64,000 bases of DNA from Sva-07 sp963728195 (lineage in GTDB: Bacteria; Actinomycetota; Acidimicrobiia; Acidimicrobiales; Ilumatobacteraceae). Below, one piece after another: positions 34,696-43,929 of this stretch. Every line of letters starts with the position of its first letter. Within the stretch, counting starts at the first letter, position 1. The DNA lies in NCBI GenBank assembly GCA_963728195.1, contig CAVSIX010000009.1, positions 1 to 64,000 of the forward strand, written 5' to 3'. Below the pieces are notes generated by a model, which saw nothing but the letters and a program-made list of their open reading frames with translations, had not been told where the DNA came from and ran no database searches. A program made the translations under genes and the position numbers.

Positions 34696-37132
34696 TCATT
34701 CGTCGAACCTGCAGGGTCGTCGGAGGCGCGCGCGCGACGGGGGTATGACGCTCGTTGAACTGTTGGTCTCCATCTCGATGATGGGGCTGCTCGTGACGGT
34801 GCTCTCCAGTGCCGTCGTCGTGACGCTTCGCCAGCAGGACAACACCGAGGGTCGTCTCAACGTCGCGCGGGCCGAGCAGACGATCAGCATGTGGATTCCT
34901 GCCGACCTGTCGTCCGCCAGCACCGTCGACACCAGCCCGGACGCGACGCCGTGTGGTGCCACGGTCTGTGACGGCATCGACCTCAGCACCGGCTCCAACG
35001 TCGTGATGATGTCGTGGGAGGACGACGACGGCAACGGCGTGGTCACGAAGACGAACGTGTCGTATCACTTCGCTCCGAGCGAAGACGGCCTGACGTTCGA
35101 GCTGTCGCGCGTCGAGTGTGTCGACTCCGGGAGCGGATGGTCGTGCTCCTCGCGGGTCGTCCTGCGGGATCTGCCGGGGCCGCCGGCCGGCGATCCGTTC
35201 GTGCCCGGCGTTGCGAATCGTGGCAACTGTCTCCCGGCGGGCTCTGTGGCTTGCACCCGGCCGACCTGGGTGATCATCGTCAGCGAGCCGCTGGCACCCG
35301 ACGCGATCAGCGCTGGCGATCCCGTACCCGTGGTGAACGAGTCCGATCGGAAGGATGCCAACCGCGTGATCGTGTCGATCAACGGCGGTGGCGACAGCGA
35401 CGGTGCGGGCGGCGGCATCAACCAGGTCAGCATCACTGCAGGTGGCACGGTGCGCACCTCGATCGATGCCGACAGCGTGCAGGGTGCACCGTCGTTCAGC
35501 GAGGCGTTCAGCCGGTGCGGCGGGCCGATGACCCTGGTCGTCGACGAGTCGAACTCGATCGGTTCGTCGATCACCGACGTCAAAGCCGGTGTTCGCCGCT
35601 TCGTCGAGGCGCTCGCCGGCACGCCCGTCCAGCTGCAGGTCGTGCGCTTCCACACCTACGGCAGCGTGCTCGGAAGCTCGGACTGGCACCGCTACTTCGA
35701 CATGACGAACGACGCCGACGTCAACACGCTGCTGGCGTCCATCAACGACCTGAAGGGAAGTTGGTCGAGCAGTTCGGCTCGCAACGGCGGCACGAACTGG
35801 GAGGAGGCCATGTTCCGGACGTTCTTCCAGGCCGACGGATCGACGGCGGCGACCATCCCCGAGACGGTGGTGTTCTTCACCGACGGCATTCCGACGTTCG
35901 ATCGGCTGAACCGCACCGACGGGAACGGGCCGTTCCGGTCGGCGCCCGGCGTGCTTCCGGCACAGCCGCTGCCACCCGGACTGCCGTGGCCGGAGTCGAG
36001 CGGTAGCTCGTTCAGCCAGGTCGCCTTCAACCGTGCGGATTACATCGCCAACAAGTTCCGGCGCAGCGTCCGCTTGGTCGGCGTCGGCGTCGGCACTGGC
36101 ATCACGCAGTCGTCCGACTGGATCGTCGACCCCGGCGCCGGCTACCGCACGGTCGTCGAACGCGGCTCCTACAGCCACGTGCGTGAATCGATGGAGTACC
36201 AGGCCCGCTACCAGAAGAAGGACAAGAAGAACAGCTCCTACTACTGGGTCGACAAGTACACCTACCAGAACGCCGCCTCCGATCGGCGCAACGACACCGG
36301 ACGCTGGAACACGATCACGCAGGCCCAATACGAGGCCGCCGACACGAGGTCGTGGGACGACGGGGACGACGGGCTCACGTACGGGGTGGTGCAGACGCCG
36401 GTCAGCACAGCGGAGTACAACGCCAACTCGAGCAATCCGGCGTACAAGACGGTGGGCAAGGTCTGGAGTGACGGGCCTGACTGGGAGGTGTGGACTGGAT
36501 CTTCCGATGGGTCGAGCCAGTACCGCTCGTCGAAGCTCTACAACTCACCGCCGTACACCGGCTACGACTCGGCGGTGAAGGCGTCGACGAGGAACGACGT
36601 CATCCTGGCTCGCCTGATCTCGGGCAACGACAACGGGACGCCGGCGATCTGGGACGGCAGCAACTACACCAACAGCGAGATCGCAGACATGTACGTCCTG
36701 CCCCAGTGGTCGCAGTTCGGCACCGCAATGGAGGAGATCGCGCTCGGTGAGTGTGGCGGCACGCTGACGTTGCAGACAAAGTTGGGCAGCGGCGCCGCGC
36801 CGGACCCGGTCCGCTACCAGAACAGCGCAGTCACCGACTCGAGCGGCGACCCACTCGATCTCGAGCCGACGGTCGTCACGACCAACCAGCAGTTCGTCAC
36901 GGGCACGTTCGACTTCCCCATCCCGAACGGGCAGTTCGTCACCGTCGACGTGCTCCCGCAGAACTACTCCGAACTGACCGGTTACACGCCGGGTACGTGG
37001 ACCTGTCGAGCGGGGAACCAAGCCAGGGCGTTCGACCTCGTCGACATCCCTGACGCCGGCGCATGGAAGGGCATCCGGGTACGAGTCGCGGCGAACGAGG
37101 CCGTGTCGTGCAGTTTGTCGGTGATCCGATGA
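34688..37132 (+). CDS. Pseudopilin fused to a von Willebrand factor A domain
   Basis: 814 residues. The leader ends at GG^MTLVELLVSISMMGLL, a class III prepilin site with Met at +1 and Glu at +5, and a helix follows. After ~250 residues comes a VWA domain beginning at about 280 with the MIDAS motif D-E-S-N-S (LVVDESNSIGS), a Gly-rich GGTNWEEAM and VFFTDGIPT. A ~200-residue Tyr/Trp/Asp/Ser-rich insertion (YQARYQKKDKKNSSYYWVDK at ~500) precedes the closing FGTAMEEIALGEC, and a C-terminal beta region ends at CSLSVIR. It is likely a metal-dependent adhesin carried at the tip of a type IV filament. It overlaps the genes on both sides. Confidence 0.85.
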   Translation: MSDHSSNLQGRRRRARDGGMTLVELLVSISMMGLLVTVLSSAVVVTLRQQDNTEGRLNVARAEQTISMWIPADLSSASTVDTSPDATPCGATVCDGIDLSTGSNVVMMSWEDDDGNGVVTKTNVSYHFAPSEDGLTFELSRVECVDSGSGWSCSSRVVLRDLPGPPAGDPFVPGVANRGNCLPAGSVACTRPTWVIIVSEPLAPDAISAGDPVPVVNESDRKDANRVIVSINGGGDSDGAGGGINQVSITAGGTVRTSIDADSVQGAPSFSEAFSRCGGPMTLVVDESNSIGSSITDVKAGVRRFVEALAGTPVQLQVVRFHTYGSVLGSSDWHRYFDMTNDADVNTLLASINDLKGSWSSSSARNGGTNWEEAMFRTFFQADGSTAATIPETVVFFTDGIPTFDRLNRTDGNGPFRSAPGVLPAQPLPPGLPWPESSGSSFSQVAFNRADYIANKFRRSVRLVGVGVGTGITQSSDWIVDPGAGYRTVVERGSYSHVRESMEYQARYQKKDKKNSSYYWVDKYTYQNAASDRRNDTGRWNTITQAQYEAADTRSWDDGDDGLTYGVVQTPVSTAEYNANSSNPAYKTVGKVWSDGPDWEVWTGSSDGSSQYRSSKLYNSPPYTGYDSAVKASTRNDVILARLISGNDNGTPAIWDGSNYTNSEIADMYVLPQWSQFGTAMEEIALGECGGTLTLQTKLGSGAAPDPVRYQNSAVTDSSGDPLDLEPTVVTTNQQFVTGTFDFPIPNGQFVTVDVLPQNYSELTGYTPGTWTCRAGNQARAFDLVDIPDAGAWKGIRVRVAANEAVSCSLSVIR

Positions 37133-39029
37133 GCTGGTTGCCCGACGTGGTGCGACCACATCGCCCCAACGGCGCAGTCGCAGGTGGAGGAGACCGTTCG
37201 GTGGACCACTCGGGAGGAGCCGAACGGGCGACGCAGCACCGCGACGCCGGTTCGGTGCTTCCGCTCGTCCTCGCGATGGTCGTGATCGGTTCGCTGATCG
37301 TGATTCCGACGATGACGTACGCGATGACGGTCATGAAGGCCAACACGGTGTTGAGCGAGAAGACCATTCGCACCGAGAGCGCGAAGGCCGGGCTGCGACT
37401 CGCGCTGGCCGACCCCGTCGCACTGTACGACGCATGTGGTGATCTTGATCATGGCGCTGGACCCACGACCCCCATCCAATTGGCACCGATCTCGATGGAC
37501 GGTGTCAATGTGTCGACGGTCTGCTACTTCATCGACTACGCCAGCGCCCAGTCGGCCGAAGAGCTCCGTGTCGGCGTCACCTCGACACTGGTCGGCACTG
37601 CACCGCCCGAGGAACTCAAGGGCAGCTCGTGGTGTGCGCCGAACCCCCTGCGAACCGTGCCGTGCACGTTCCAGCCGACGGATCCCAACTCCTCGAGTGA
37701 GTGGTTGACGATGACCACGCTGGAAGTCAGAGACCGACAAGATCTGGCTGCCGAACCTCCCCGTGCACGGGCTCAACCGCCGCTCGCCGGACGGCAACCA
37801 GATGCCGAGCGGGTTCCCTACGTGCACGGTCTACTTTCCGGGCACGTACCCCGACCAGGTCGTGCTCGACGGCCCCACCTACTTCACCTCGGGGATCTAC
37901 TACTTCGAGAACGAGGTCCGCATCGAAGGTGGTGCATCGGTCGTGGTCGGTCTCGGCCGCGTCCCGGGATGCACCAACGATCAGGAAGCCATCTTCTACG
38001 CCGAGAACGCACCTGGCACCCACAACATGAGTGGTCTCGGAGCGACGTGGGTGCTCGGGGCCGAAGGACGTGTCGTCGTCGACAACTCCAACGGTGCTCC
38101 ACTCTCGTTGCACTTCAACAAGCGATACGTGGCGCCCGGCGACACCGGTGACGCACCCTCGGGTGACGTGTCGATCGTGAGCGTCAACGGGGCACTCGCC
38201 GCCAGACGGCGTCACCGGGATCGACCTGAGCGCACCCGGCATCATCGAGGTGCCGGCGTCGGTGGTGGGTGCCGACACTCCGGTCCTGGCGACGAGTCAG
38301 GAGTATCGCCCGTCGGTGTTCACGCCGGTGAACCCGCTCGCACTGCCCCCGGTGACGGCTGCGCCCAACCCGGTGGCGGCCCCGGCAGCGACTCCGTATG
38401 CAGGAGTGGCCAGGGTCTCGTGGAACGCTGACGCCGGCGGCGAACCGGTGCGCACGTACCGGGTCACGGCCTCGCCCGGAGGCAACATCTGCGAGGTCGA
38501 CATGGCGACAGCGCCTGCGCTGCAGTGCGATGTCGTCGGGCTCGACGTCAGTACCGCCTACAGCTTCGTGGTGACTGCGCTCAACGAGGTCGGGGCGTCG
38601 ACGCCGTCTCCGGCCAGCGCTGCGGTGACTCCCGATGCCGCGCTCGGCGTCGCCCCACCTCCGCCGCCTCCACCATCTCCGGGTCCGGTCGTCCCGCTGC
38701 CGATCATCGACCTCGACCTGCCGTCGGGAGTCTCTGCCGCCACGGTCGACATCCCGGGCTACGTCTCGGTACCCCAAGGACGTGTCAGGCTGTCGAATCC
38801 GAACGGTCTCGCCGTCCGGATCTCGGGCGGTGTGCTCGCTGCCCAGCTCGACGGCGTCGATTCACGCGCCACGGGACCCCAGTCCGTCGACGTTGGATTC
38901 GTGGAGACGATCGTGCAACGCAAGTTCCGGATCGTCTCGACGACCGACGCCGGGCACGAGACCTCCACTGCCGTCGTCCAGGTGAACCAGAACGGCGCCT
39001 ACGCGATCAACTCCTGGGAAATCCAGTAG
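37129..39029 (+). CDS. Pilus-associated surface protein with fibronectin III domain, two frameshifts
   Basis: About 633 residues across two +1 shifts (near 37728 and at 38204). The ATG overlaps the VWA gene as ATGA. The N-terminus resembles PilX-type proteins: a basic leader, then AGSVLPLVLAMVVIGSLIVI as membrane helix, without a clear GFxxxE site. The middle (FPGTYPDQVVLDGPTYFTSG, YYFENEVRIEGGASVVVGLG) looks like a right-handed beta helix. A fibronectin III domain follows (WNADAGGEPVRTYRVTASPG, TAYSFVVTALNEVGAS), then a Pro linker and a C-terminal beta domain. Third member of the filament-tip operon. Confidence 0.7.
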
Positions 39030-39037
39030 GTCGTCAC

Positions 39038-40903
39038 TCAGCCGGGAACGACGAGCTCGCCCGCGCTGAGCTGTTGGGCGTAGCGACCGTTCGCTGCGAG
39101 GAGTTCGTCGTGGGTGCCGATCTCGGCGATGCGGCCGTCTTCGACGAATGCGATGCGGTCGGCGCTGCGGATCGTCGACAGGCGGTGCGCGATCACCAGC
39201 GCGGTGCGGTGCTCCATCGCGTGGTCGAGTGCGGCCTGGATCAACGCTTCGTTCTCGTTGTCGAGATGGCTCGTCGCTTCGTCCAGCACCATGATCGCCG
39301 GGTTCTTGAGCAGCAGCCGCGCGATGGCAAGACGCTGCTTCTCCCCGCCGCTGAGGCGGTAGCCGCGTTCGCCGACGATCGTGTCGTAACCGTCGGGGAG
39401 CGCAGCGATCGTGTCGTGGATACGTGCCGCCTTCGCGGCGGTGATCAGCTGGTCGTCGGTGGCGTCGGGGTCGGCGTAGCGGAGGTTGTCGCCGATCGTC
39501 TCGTGGAACAGGTGCGGGTCCTGTGACACCACGCCGATCGCAGCTCGCAGCGAATCGAGCGTGAGGTCCCGAACGTCGTGGCCGTCGATGCGCACCGCAC
39601 CCGACGTGACGTCGTACAGGCGTGGCAGCAGTGAGATCGTCGTCGACTTCCCGGCACCGGACGCACCGACGAGTGCGACCGTCTCGCCGGGTGCGATCTT
39701 CAGCGACAGCCCACGCAACACGTCCACGTCGGGATCGGTGTCGCCGCCCAGGCCGGCGTTCTGTTCCATCGAGGCGATCGCCGACTCGGCGGCTGCCGGA
39801 TAGCGGAACACGACGTCGTCGAACTCGATCGCACCCCGCGCGTCGATGAGGTCGAAGGCCCCGGGCCGTTCACGGATCGCCTCGGGAGCGTCGAGCACTT
39901 CGAACACCCGCTCGAAGCTGACCATCGACGTCATCAGATCGACGCGGGCGTTCGTCAGCCCGGTCAACGGTTGGTACACCCGGGTCACGAGTGCAGCGAG
40001 CGCCACCAGGGTTCCGACGTCGATCGAACCGTCGACCACGAGGAACGCCCCGAAGCCGTAGATGGCAGCGGTGCCGAGCGCAGCGACCAGTCCGAGCGCC
40101 ACGAAGAACACCCGCCCGAGCAGCGCTGCCTGGATGCCGGTGTCGCGGACGCCCTGCGCCCGTCGCTCGAACGCCTGCTGCTCGCGGGCGCCGGAGCCGA
40201 AGAGCTTGACGAGGCTGGCGCCGGCGACGTTGAAGCGCTCGGTCATCTGCGTGTTCATCGCAGCGTTGTACGCCATCTGCTCGCGTGAGATTCCCTGCAG
40301 CCGCATGCCGACACGGCGCGCGGGGACGATGAACAACGGCAGGACGACGAGCGTCAGCAGCGTGAGGCGCCATTCGAGCGCCACCATGGCGGCGAGCGTG
40401 GTGACGAGCACGATCACGTTGCTGACCACGCTGCCGAGCGTGCTGGTGACAGCGGTCTGTGCACCGATCACGTCGTTGTTGAGCCGGGAGGTGATCGAGC
40501 CGGTCGGCGTACGCGTGAAGAACGCGATCGGCATCCGCTGGATCTTGGCGAACAGGGCGCCGCGCAGGTCGTAGATCAGGCCCTCGCCCACCCGGGCACT
40601 CGCCCACCGCTGCACGATGGCGAGCGCGGCATCGCCGATCGCCGCGGCGACGGCCAGCGATGCCAGGATCACGATCTGGCGTTTGTCGTCGTCGGGAATG
40701 GCGTTGTCGATGATCGCCCGGATCACGAACACCGGCACGAGGGCGAGCAGCGCGGCTCCGAGGATCGCCACGAGGAACACGATGATCGTGCCGCGGTAGG
40801 GCCGGGCGAACGTCCAGACCCGCCGCAGCGTCCCCTCCCGGAGTTCCACACCCTTCAGCGCATCCTTGTCACCGGGCATCATCGAGTGGGGACCCATACG
40901 CAT
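39038..40903 (-). CDS. ABC exporter, fused membrane and ATPase domains
   Basis: 621 residues. A six-helix ABC transporter membrane domain (about 30-320) is followed by an ATPase: Walker A GASGAGKST, Q-loop SQDPHLF, signature LSGGEKQR, Walker B IMVLDEATSHLD, H-loop AHRLST. This is a half-transporter of the MsbA/LmrA type that works as a homodimer; a multidrug or lipid exporter is likely. The ATG at 40903 follows TAGCGT by 8 nt. It is divergent from the secreted hydrolase gene. Confidence 0.92.
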   Translation of the reverse strand: MRMGPHSMMPGDKDALKGVELREGTLRRVWTFARPYRGTIIVFLVAILGAALLALVPVFVIRAIIDNAIPDDDKRQIVILASLAVAAAIGDAALAIVQRWASARVGEGLIYDLRGALFAKIQRMPIAFFTRTPTGSITSRLNNDVIGAQTAVTSTLGSVVSNVIVLVTTLAAMVALEWRLTLLTLVVLPLFIVPARRVGMRLQGISREQMAYNAAMNTQMTERFNVAGASLVKLFGSGAREQQAFERRAQGVRDTGIQAALLGRVFFVALGLVAALGTAAIYGFGAFLVVDGSIDVGTLVALAALVTRVYQPLTGLTNARVDLMTSMVSFERVFEVLDAPEAIRERPGAFDLIDARGAIEFDDVVFRYPAAAESAIASMEQNAGLGGDTDPDVDVLRGLSLKIAPGETVALVGASGAGKSTTISLLPRLYDVTSGAVRIDGHDVRDLTLDSLRAAIGVVSQDPHLFHETIGDNLRYADPDATDDQLITAAKAARIHDTIAALPDGYDTIVGERGYRLSGGEKQRLAIARLLLKNPAIMVLDEATSHLDNENEALIQAALDHAMEHRTALVIAHRLSTIRSADRIAFVEDGRIAEIGTHDELLAANGRYAQQLSAGELVVPG

Positions 40904-40911
40904 GGGTGCCC

Positions 40912-40917
40912 ACGCTA
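40912..40917 (-). promoter_or_regulatory. -10 box, ABC exporter
   Basis: TAGCGT on the minus strand, 8 nt before the ATG at 40903. Confidence 0.45.
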
Positions 40918-40967
40918 CGAGCCCGATTTCTCGATTCGTCTGCCTGCTCCGGGCGCCCGATCGCCCA

Positions 40968-40973
40968 TACGCT
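40968..40973 (+). promoter_or_regulatory. -10 box, secreted hydrolase
   Basis: TACGCT, 8 nt before the ATG at 40982. Confidence 0.45.
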
Positions 40974-40981
40974 GTGGGCCG

Positions 40982-42502
40982 ATGCGCCGCACCGTCCTCA
41001 CAGTGATCGCTGCGGCCGCGCTCGCCGCATGTTCGGGGGGCGCCGACGATCCGCCGGTCGCCTCCCGAGACGTCACCGGCATCACCGATCCGACCATCGA
41101 CACGACGCCCGAGACGACGGAGCCGATCGAACCCCTCGAGTACGCCATCGAGTGGACACAGCTCGGCGACCGCGTCGACGAGGGCACGATCACGGTCCCC
41201 GTCGACTACGCCGACCCGCAGGGTGACACGATCGACCTCTACGTCGCCCGGCACCGCGCCAGCGCCGATCCCTCGGCCGGCCCACTGCTCGCCAACCGTG
41301 GCGGCCCTGGCGCTGACGGCGCCACCCTCGCGCTCGATGCGACCGGTTGGTTCGGCAGCGAGATCACCGACAACTTCGACGTGATCGGCTGGGATCCACG
41401 GGGCACCGGTCGCAGCGAAGGCGCGGTCGATTGCATCGACGACGTCGACTACGACACCTACTTCTCTGCGCCCGACATCACTCCCGACGACGAGGCCGAA
41501 CGGACGGCACTCGTCGAGTTGGCCGAGGCCTACACGCAGGCCTGCATCGATCGGGTGCCGATCCTCGAGCACGTCGGCACCAACAACTCGGCACGGGACA
41601 TGGACGCGATCCGCCAGGCGCTCGGCGTCGAGCAGGTGTCGTACTTCGGGTTCAGTTACGGCAGCGAACTCGGCGGCGTGTGGGCCACGTTGTTCCCGAC
41701 GACCGTGCGAGCGGCGGTGTTCGACGGGGCGACCGACCCCAACTCCGACCCGCTGAAGTCGACGCTGCAGCAAGGCGCCGGATTCGAGGCGGCCCTGACG
41801 TCGTTCCTCGCCCAGTGCAGCGCCGATCCGCAGTGCCCGTTCCACAGCGGCGGCGACGCCGAGGGCGCCTTCGAACAACTGATGGCCAGTCTCGACGAGT
41901 CCCCGTTGCCGAGCGCCGGTGATCGCGTCGCCGTCAATCGCAGCGTGGCGGTGATCGCCGTCGCCCAGGCGATGTACAGCGAGAACTACTGGCCGGCGCT
42001 CGAACGGGCACTCGAGGACGCGGCCGCCGGCGACGGTGCCGGGCTGCTGCAGCTGCACGACGCCTACTACGGCCGGCGTGCCGACGGCACCTACGGCAAC
42101 CTGATCGAGGCGTTCCAGGCGATCAACTGCGCCGACGAGGAGGAACGGCCCACCGTCGACGAGGCCGACGCCGACGTCGACGAGGTGCTCGCCGTCGCTC
42201 CACGGATCTTCCCGTACACGACGGGGTCGTACTCGTGCACGTTCTTCCCGCCGGCGATCGACCCTCGGGTCGAGATCACCGGCGCCGGAGCCGGCCCGAT
42301 CGTGGTGGTGGGCACCACCGGCGACCCGGCGACGCCGCTGGAGAGCTCACGCGCGATGGCCGACACGCTCGAAGACGGTCGTCTGGTGATCGTCGAAGCG
42401 AACGAGCACACCGGCTACCGGGGCGACGACTGCGTGCGCGGCATCGTCCACGAGTACCTGCTCACGTTGACCGCCCCGGCCGACGGCACGACGTGCTCGT
42501 AG
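40982..42502 (+). CDS. Secreted alpha/beta hydrolase, tripeptidyl aminopeptidase-like lipoprotein
   Basis: 506 residues. A lipoprotein signal (MRRTVLTVIAAAALAAC) has its lipobox Cys at 17. The alpha/beta hydrolase fold has the oxyanion region NRGGPGADG, the nucleophile serine in GFSYGSELGG, the acid Asp in GTTGDPATP and the catalytic His in ANEHTGY. The layout matches the SlpD/SlpE and tripeptidyl aminopeptidase group (TAP C-terminal domain around the Asp and His). Likely an exported peptidase acting on N-terminal peptides. Confidence 0.9.
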   Translation: MRRTVLTVIAAAALAACSGGADDPPVASRDVTGITDPTIDTTPETTEPIEPLEYAIEWTQLGDRVDEGTITVPVDYADPQGDTIDLYVARHRASADPSAGPLLANRGGPGADGATLALDATGWFGSEITDNFDVIGWDPRGTGRSEGAVDCIDDVDYDTYFSAPDITPDDEAERTALVELAEAYTQACIDRVPILEHVGTNNSARDMDAIRQALGVEQVSYFGFSYGSELGGVWATLFPTTVRAAVFDGATDPNSDPLKSTLQQGAGFEAALTSFLAQCSADPQCPFHSGGDAEGAFEQLMASLDESPLPSAGDRVAVNRSVAVIAVAQAMYSENYWPALERALEDAAAGDGAGLLQLHDAYYGRRADGTYGNLIEAFQAINCADEEERPTVDEADADVDEVLAVAPRIFPYTTGSYSCTFFPPAIDPRVEITGAGAGPIVVVGTTGDPATPLESSRAMADTLEDGRLVIVEANEHTGYRGDDCVRGIVHEYLLTLTAPADGTTCS

Positions 42503-42522
42503 CCGGGACGTGTGTTCGCCGC

Positions 42523-42528
42523 TAGCCT
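42523..42528 (+). promoter_or_regulatory. -10 box, tRNA-Ser(CGA)
   Basis: TAGCCT ending 8 nt before the tRNA. Confidence 0.4.
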
Positions 42529-42536
42529 CGCTCGAC

Positions 42537-42626
42537 GGAAGGCTGCCAGAGCGGACGAATGGGACGGCCTCGAAAGCCGTTGAAGTCTTCGGGCTTCCGT
42601 GGGTTCGAATCCCACGCCTTCCGCCA
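42537..42626 (+). tRNA. tRNA-Ser(CGA)
   Basis: Acceptor GGAAGGC/GCCTTCC, anticodon loop CTCGAAA (anticodon CGA), long variable arm, T loop TTCGAAT, encoded CCA at 42624-42626. Confidence 0.94.
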
Positions 42627-42807
42627 GGACGTCCACGGGCGTCCATGGAGTTCGACAACGGTCCCGCTCGACGCAGGCCCGTGGAATCGAGTGCCGTGGA
42701 CGCCCGTCGTCGTTCGACTCATCGTGGGCTCGTCGGGTTCGACGTTCGCACCGGCGTCGCCGAACAATTCCTCAAGCCGAGGCGGCGGATGCCGATAGCT
42801 GCTTCGT

Positions 42808-43383
42808 ATGGAAAAGGTCAAGCTCGTCGCCGGTGGAATGGGGTCGCTGATGTTCAGCGCCGTCCTGCCGACGCCGTCCGGCTCCTCGCCGAACCGCCGC
42901 TTGACGACGTCACCGTCTGACTCCGCCTCGACAGGGTCCTCGCCGACCTGGACGGCGCCCGGTCGATCGACGTCTCCACCGCCTGCGCCACCGGCGATCC
43001 CTGCCCCGGCTGCCGCCGAGGCGGCCGCAGCTGACGCACCGGCGATCCTCGACGAACTCGTCGACACGGTCGACGGGGTCCGGGGCGCGGTTCTCGCTTC
43101 GGTCGACGGGTTCGCCGTCGCTCGCTCCAGGTCGATGTCCGACGAGGCGTCGCACCCGGCGATGCTCGCCGCGGCGGTCGGGCTCGCCCACCAACTCGTT
43201 GCGATGGCCGGCGCCAATCGGCTCCGAAAGCTCGTCGTCGACCACGACGGCGGGCTGATGATGGTGTGGCCGATCGGCCAGCAGCGGGTGCTCGCCGTCC
43301 TCGCCACCAGCACGGTCGAACAGCGCCGTGTCCGATCGTTCGTCGACGCCCACATGCACGACCTCGCCGAGGTCGCGCCATGA
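42808..43383 (+). CDS. Roadblock/LC7-domain protein (MglB-like)
   Basis: 191 residues as drawn. The C-terminal ~115 residues are a roadblock domain (ILDELVDTVDGVRGAVLASV, DGFAVARS, AVGLAHQLVAMAGANRLRKL, QRVLAVLAT), the fold of MglB-type partners of small GTPases. The Pro/Ala/Ser-rich N-terminus may be misread: another frame there encodes DAVRLLAEPPLDDVTV and later RVLADLDGARSIDVSTACAT ending in CPGC, which looks more protein-like, so a frameshift is possible near 42860-43020. The stop overlaps the GTPase gene as ATGA. Confidence 0.78.
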   Translation: MEKVKLVAGGMGSLMFSAVLPTPSGSSPNRRLTTSPSDSASTGSSPTWTAPGRSTSPPPAPPAIPAPAAAEAAAADAPAILDELVDTVDGVRGAVLASVDGFAVARSRSMSDEASHPAMLAAAVGLAHQLVAMAGANRLRKLVVDHDGGLMMVWPIGQQRVLAVLATSTVEQRRVRSFVDAHMHDLAEVAP

Positions 43384-43928
43384 GCGCCCACACGTTCAAG
43401 ATCCTCGTGACCGGGCCGTTCGCTGCCGGCAAGTCGTCGATGATCCAGTCGGTGTCGCAGACCCAGGTGATCGCAACTGACGTGGTGACGAGCGGTGACG
43501 AGTCCGGTGTCAAGCCGCACACCACCGTGGCGATGGACTTCGGGACCTACAGCCTGGACGACGACACCCGTCTCCTGCTGTTCGGCACGCCGGGCCAGGC
43601 CCGCTTCCGATTCATGACCAACATCTTGAAGGGCGACGTCGACGTCGTCGCCTTCGTGATCGACGCCGAGGCGACCGAGACCCACCCCGCTGCCGGCGTG
43701 GAGCTCCGTGCGCTGTTGCGCGACCTGCGGGTGCCGGCGGTGGTCGCCGTCAATCGATGCGACGACATCACCGTCGCTCGCCGGCTGGCGCGTTCGCTCG
43801 GCGCACTCGAGGGCGAGGCCGTCGTGCCGTGCCAACTGATCGACCCCGACTCCGGCCGGGAGGTCGTGGTCGAAATTCTCCTGACGCTGCTGGCGTCCAT
43901 GGAACCTACAAAGGCGGAGGTTGCCTGA
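43380..43928 (+). CDS. Small Ras-like GTPase (MglA/CvnD-like)
   Basis: 182 residues. P-loop GPFAAGKSS at 12-20, switch I threonine in HTTVAMDFGTY, G3 as LLFGTPGQARFRFM (FGTPGQ in place of DTAGQ), and G4 as NRCD in place of NKxD. These variants define the bacterial Srp102/CvnD branch paired with roadblock proteins. In conservons and Mgl systems the roadblock partner controls nucleotide exchange or hydrolysis. The ATG overlaps the roadblock stop, and the DUF4388 gene starts 1 nt after its own stop, so the three form one translational unit. Confidence 0.9.
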   Translation: MSAHTFKILVTGPFAAGKSSMIQSVSQTQVIATDVVTSGDESGVKPHTTVAMDFGTYSLDDDTRLLLFGTPGQARFRFMTNILKGDVDVVAFVIDAEATETHPAAGVELRALLRDLRVPAVVAVNRCDDITVARRLARSLGALEGEAVVPCQLIDPDSGREVVVEILLTLLASMEPTKAEVA

Positions 43929-43929
43929 C

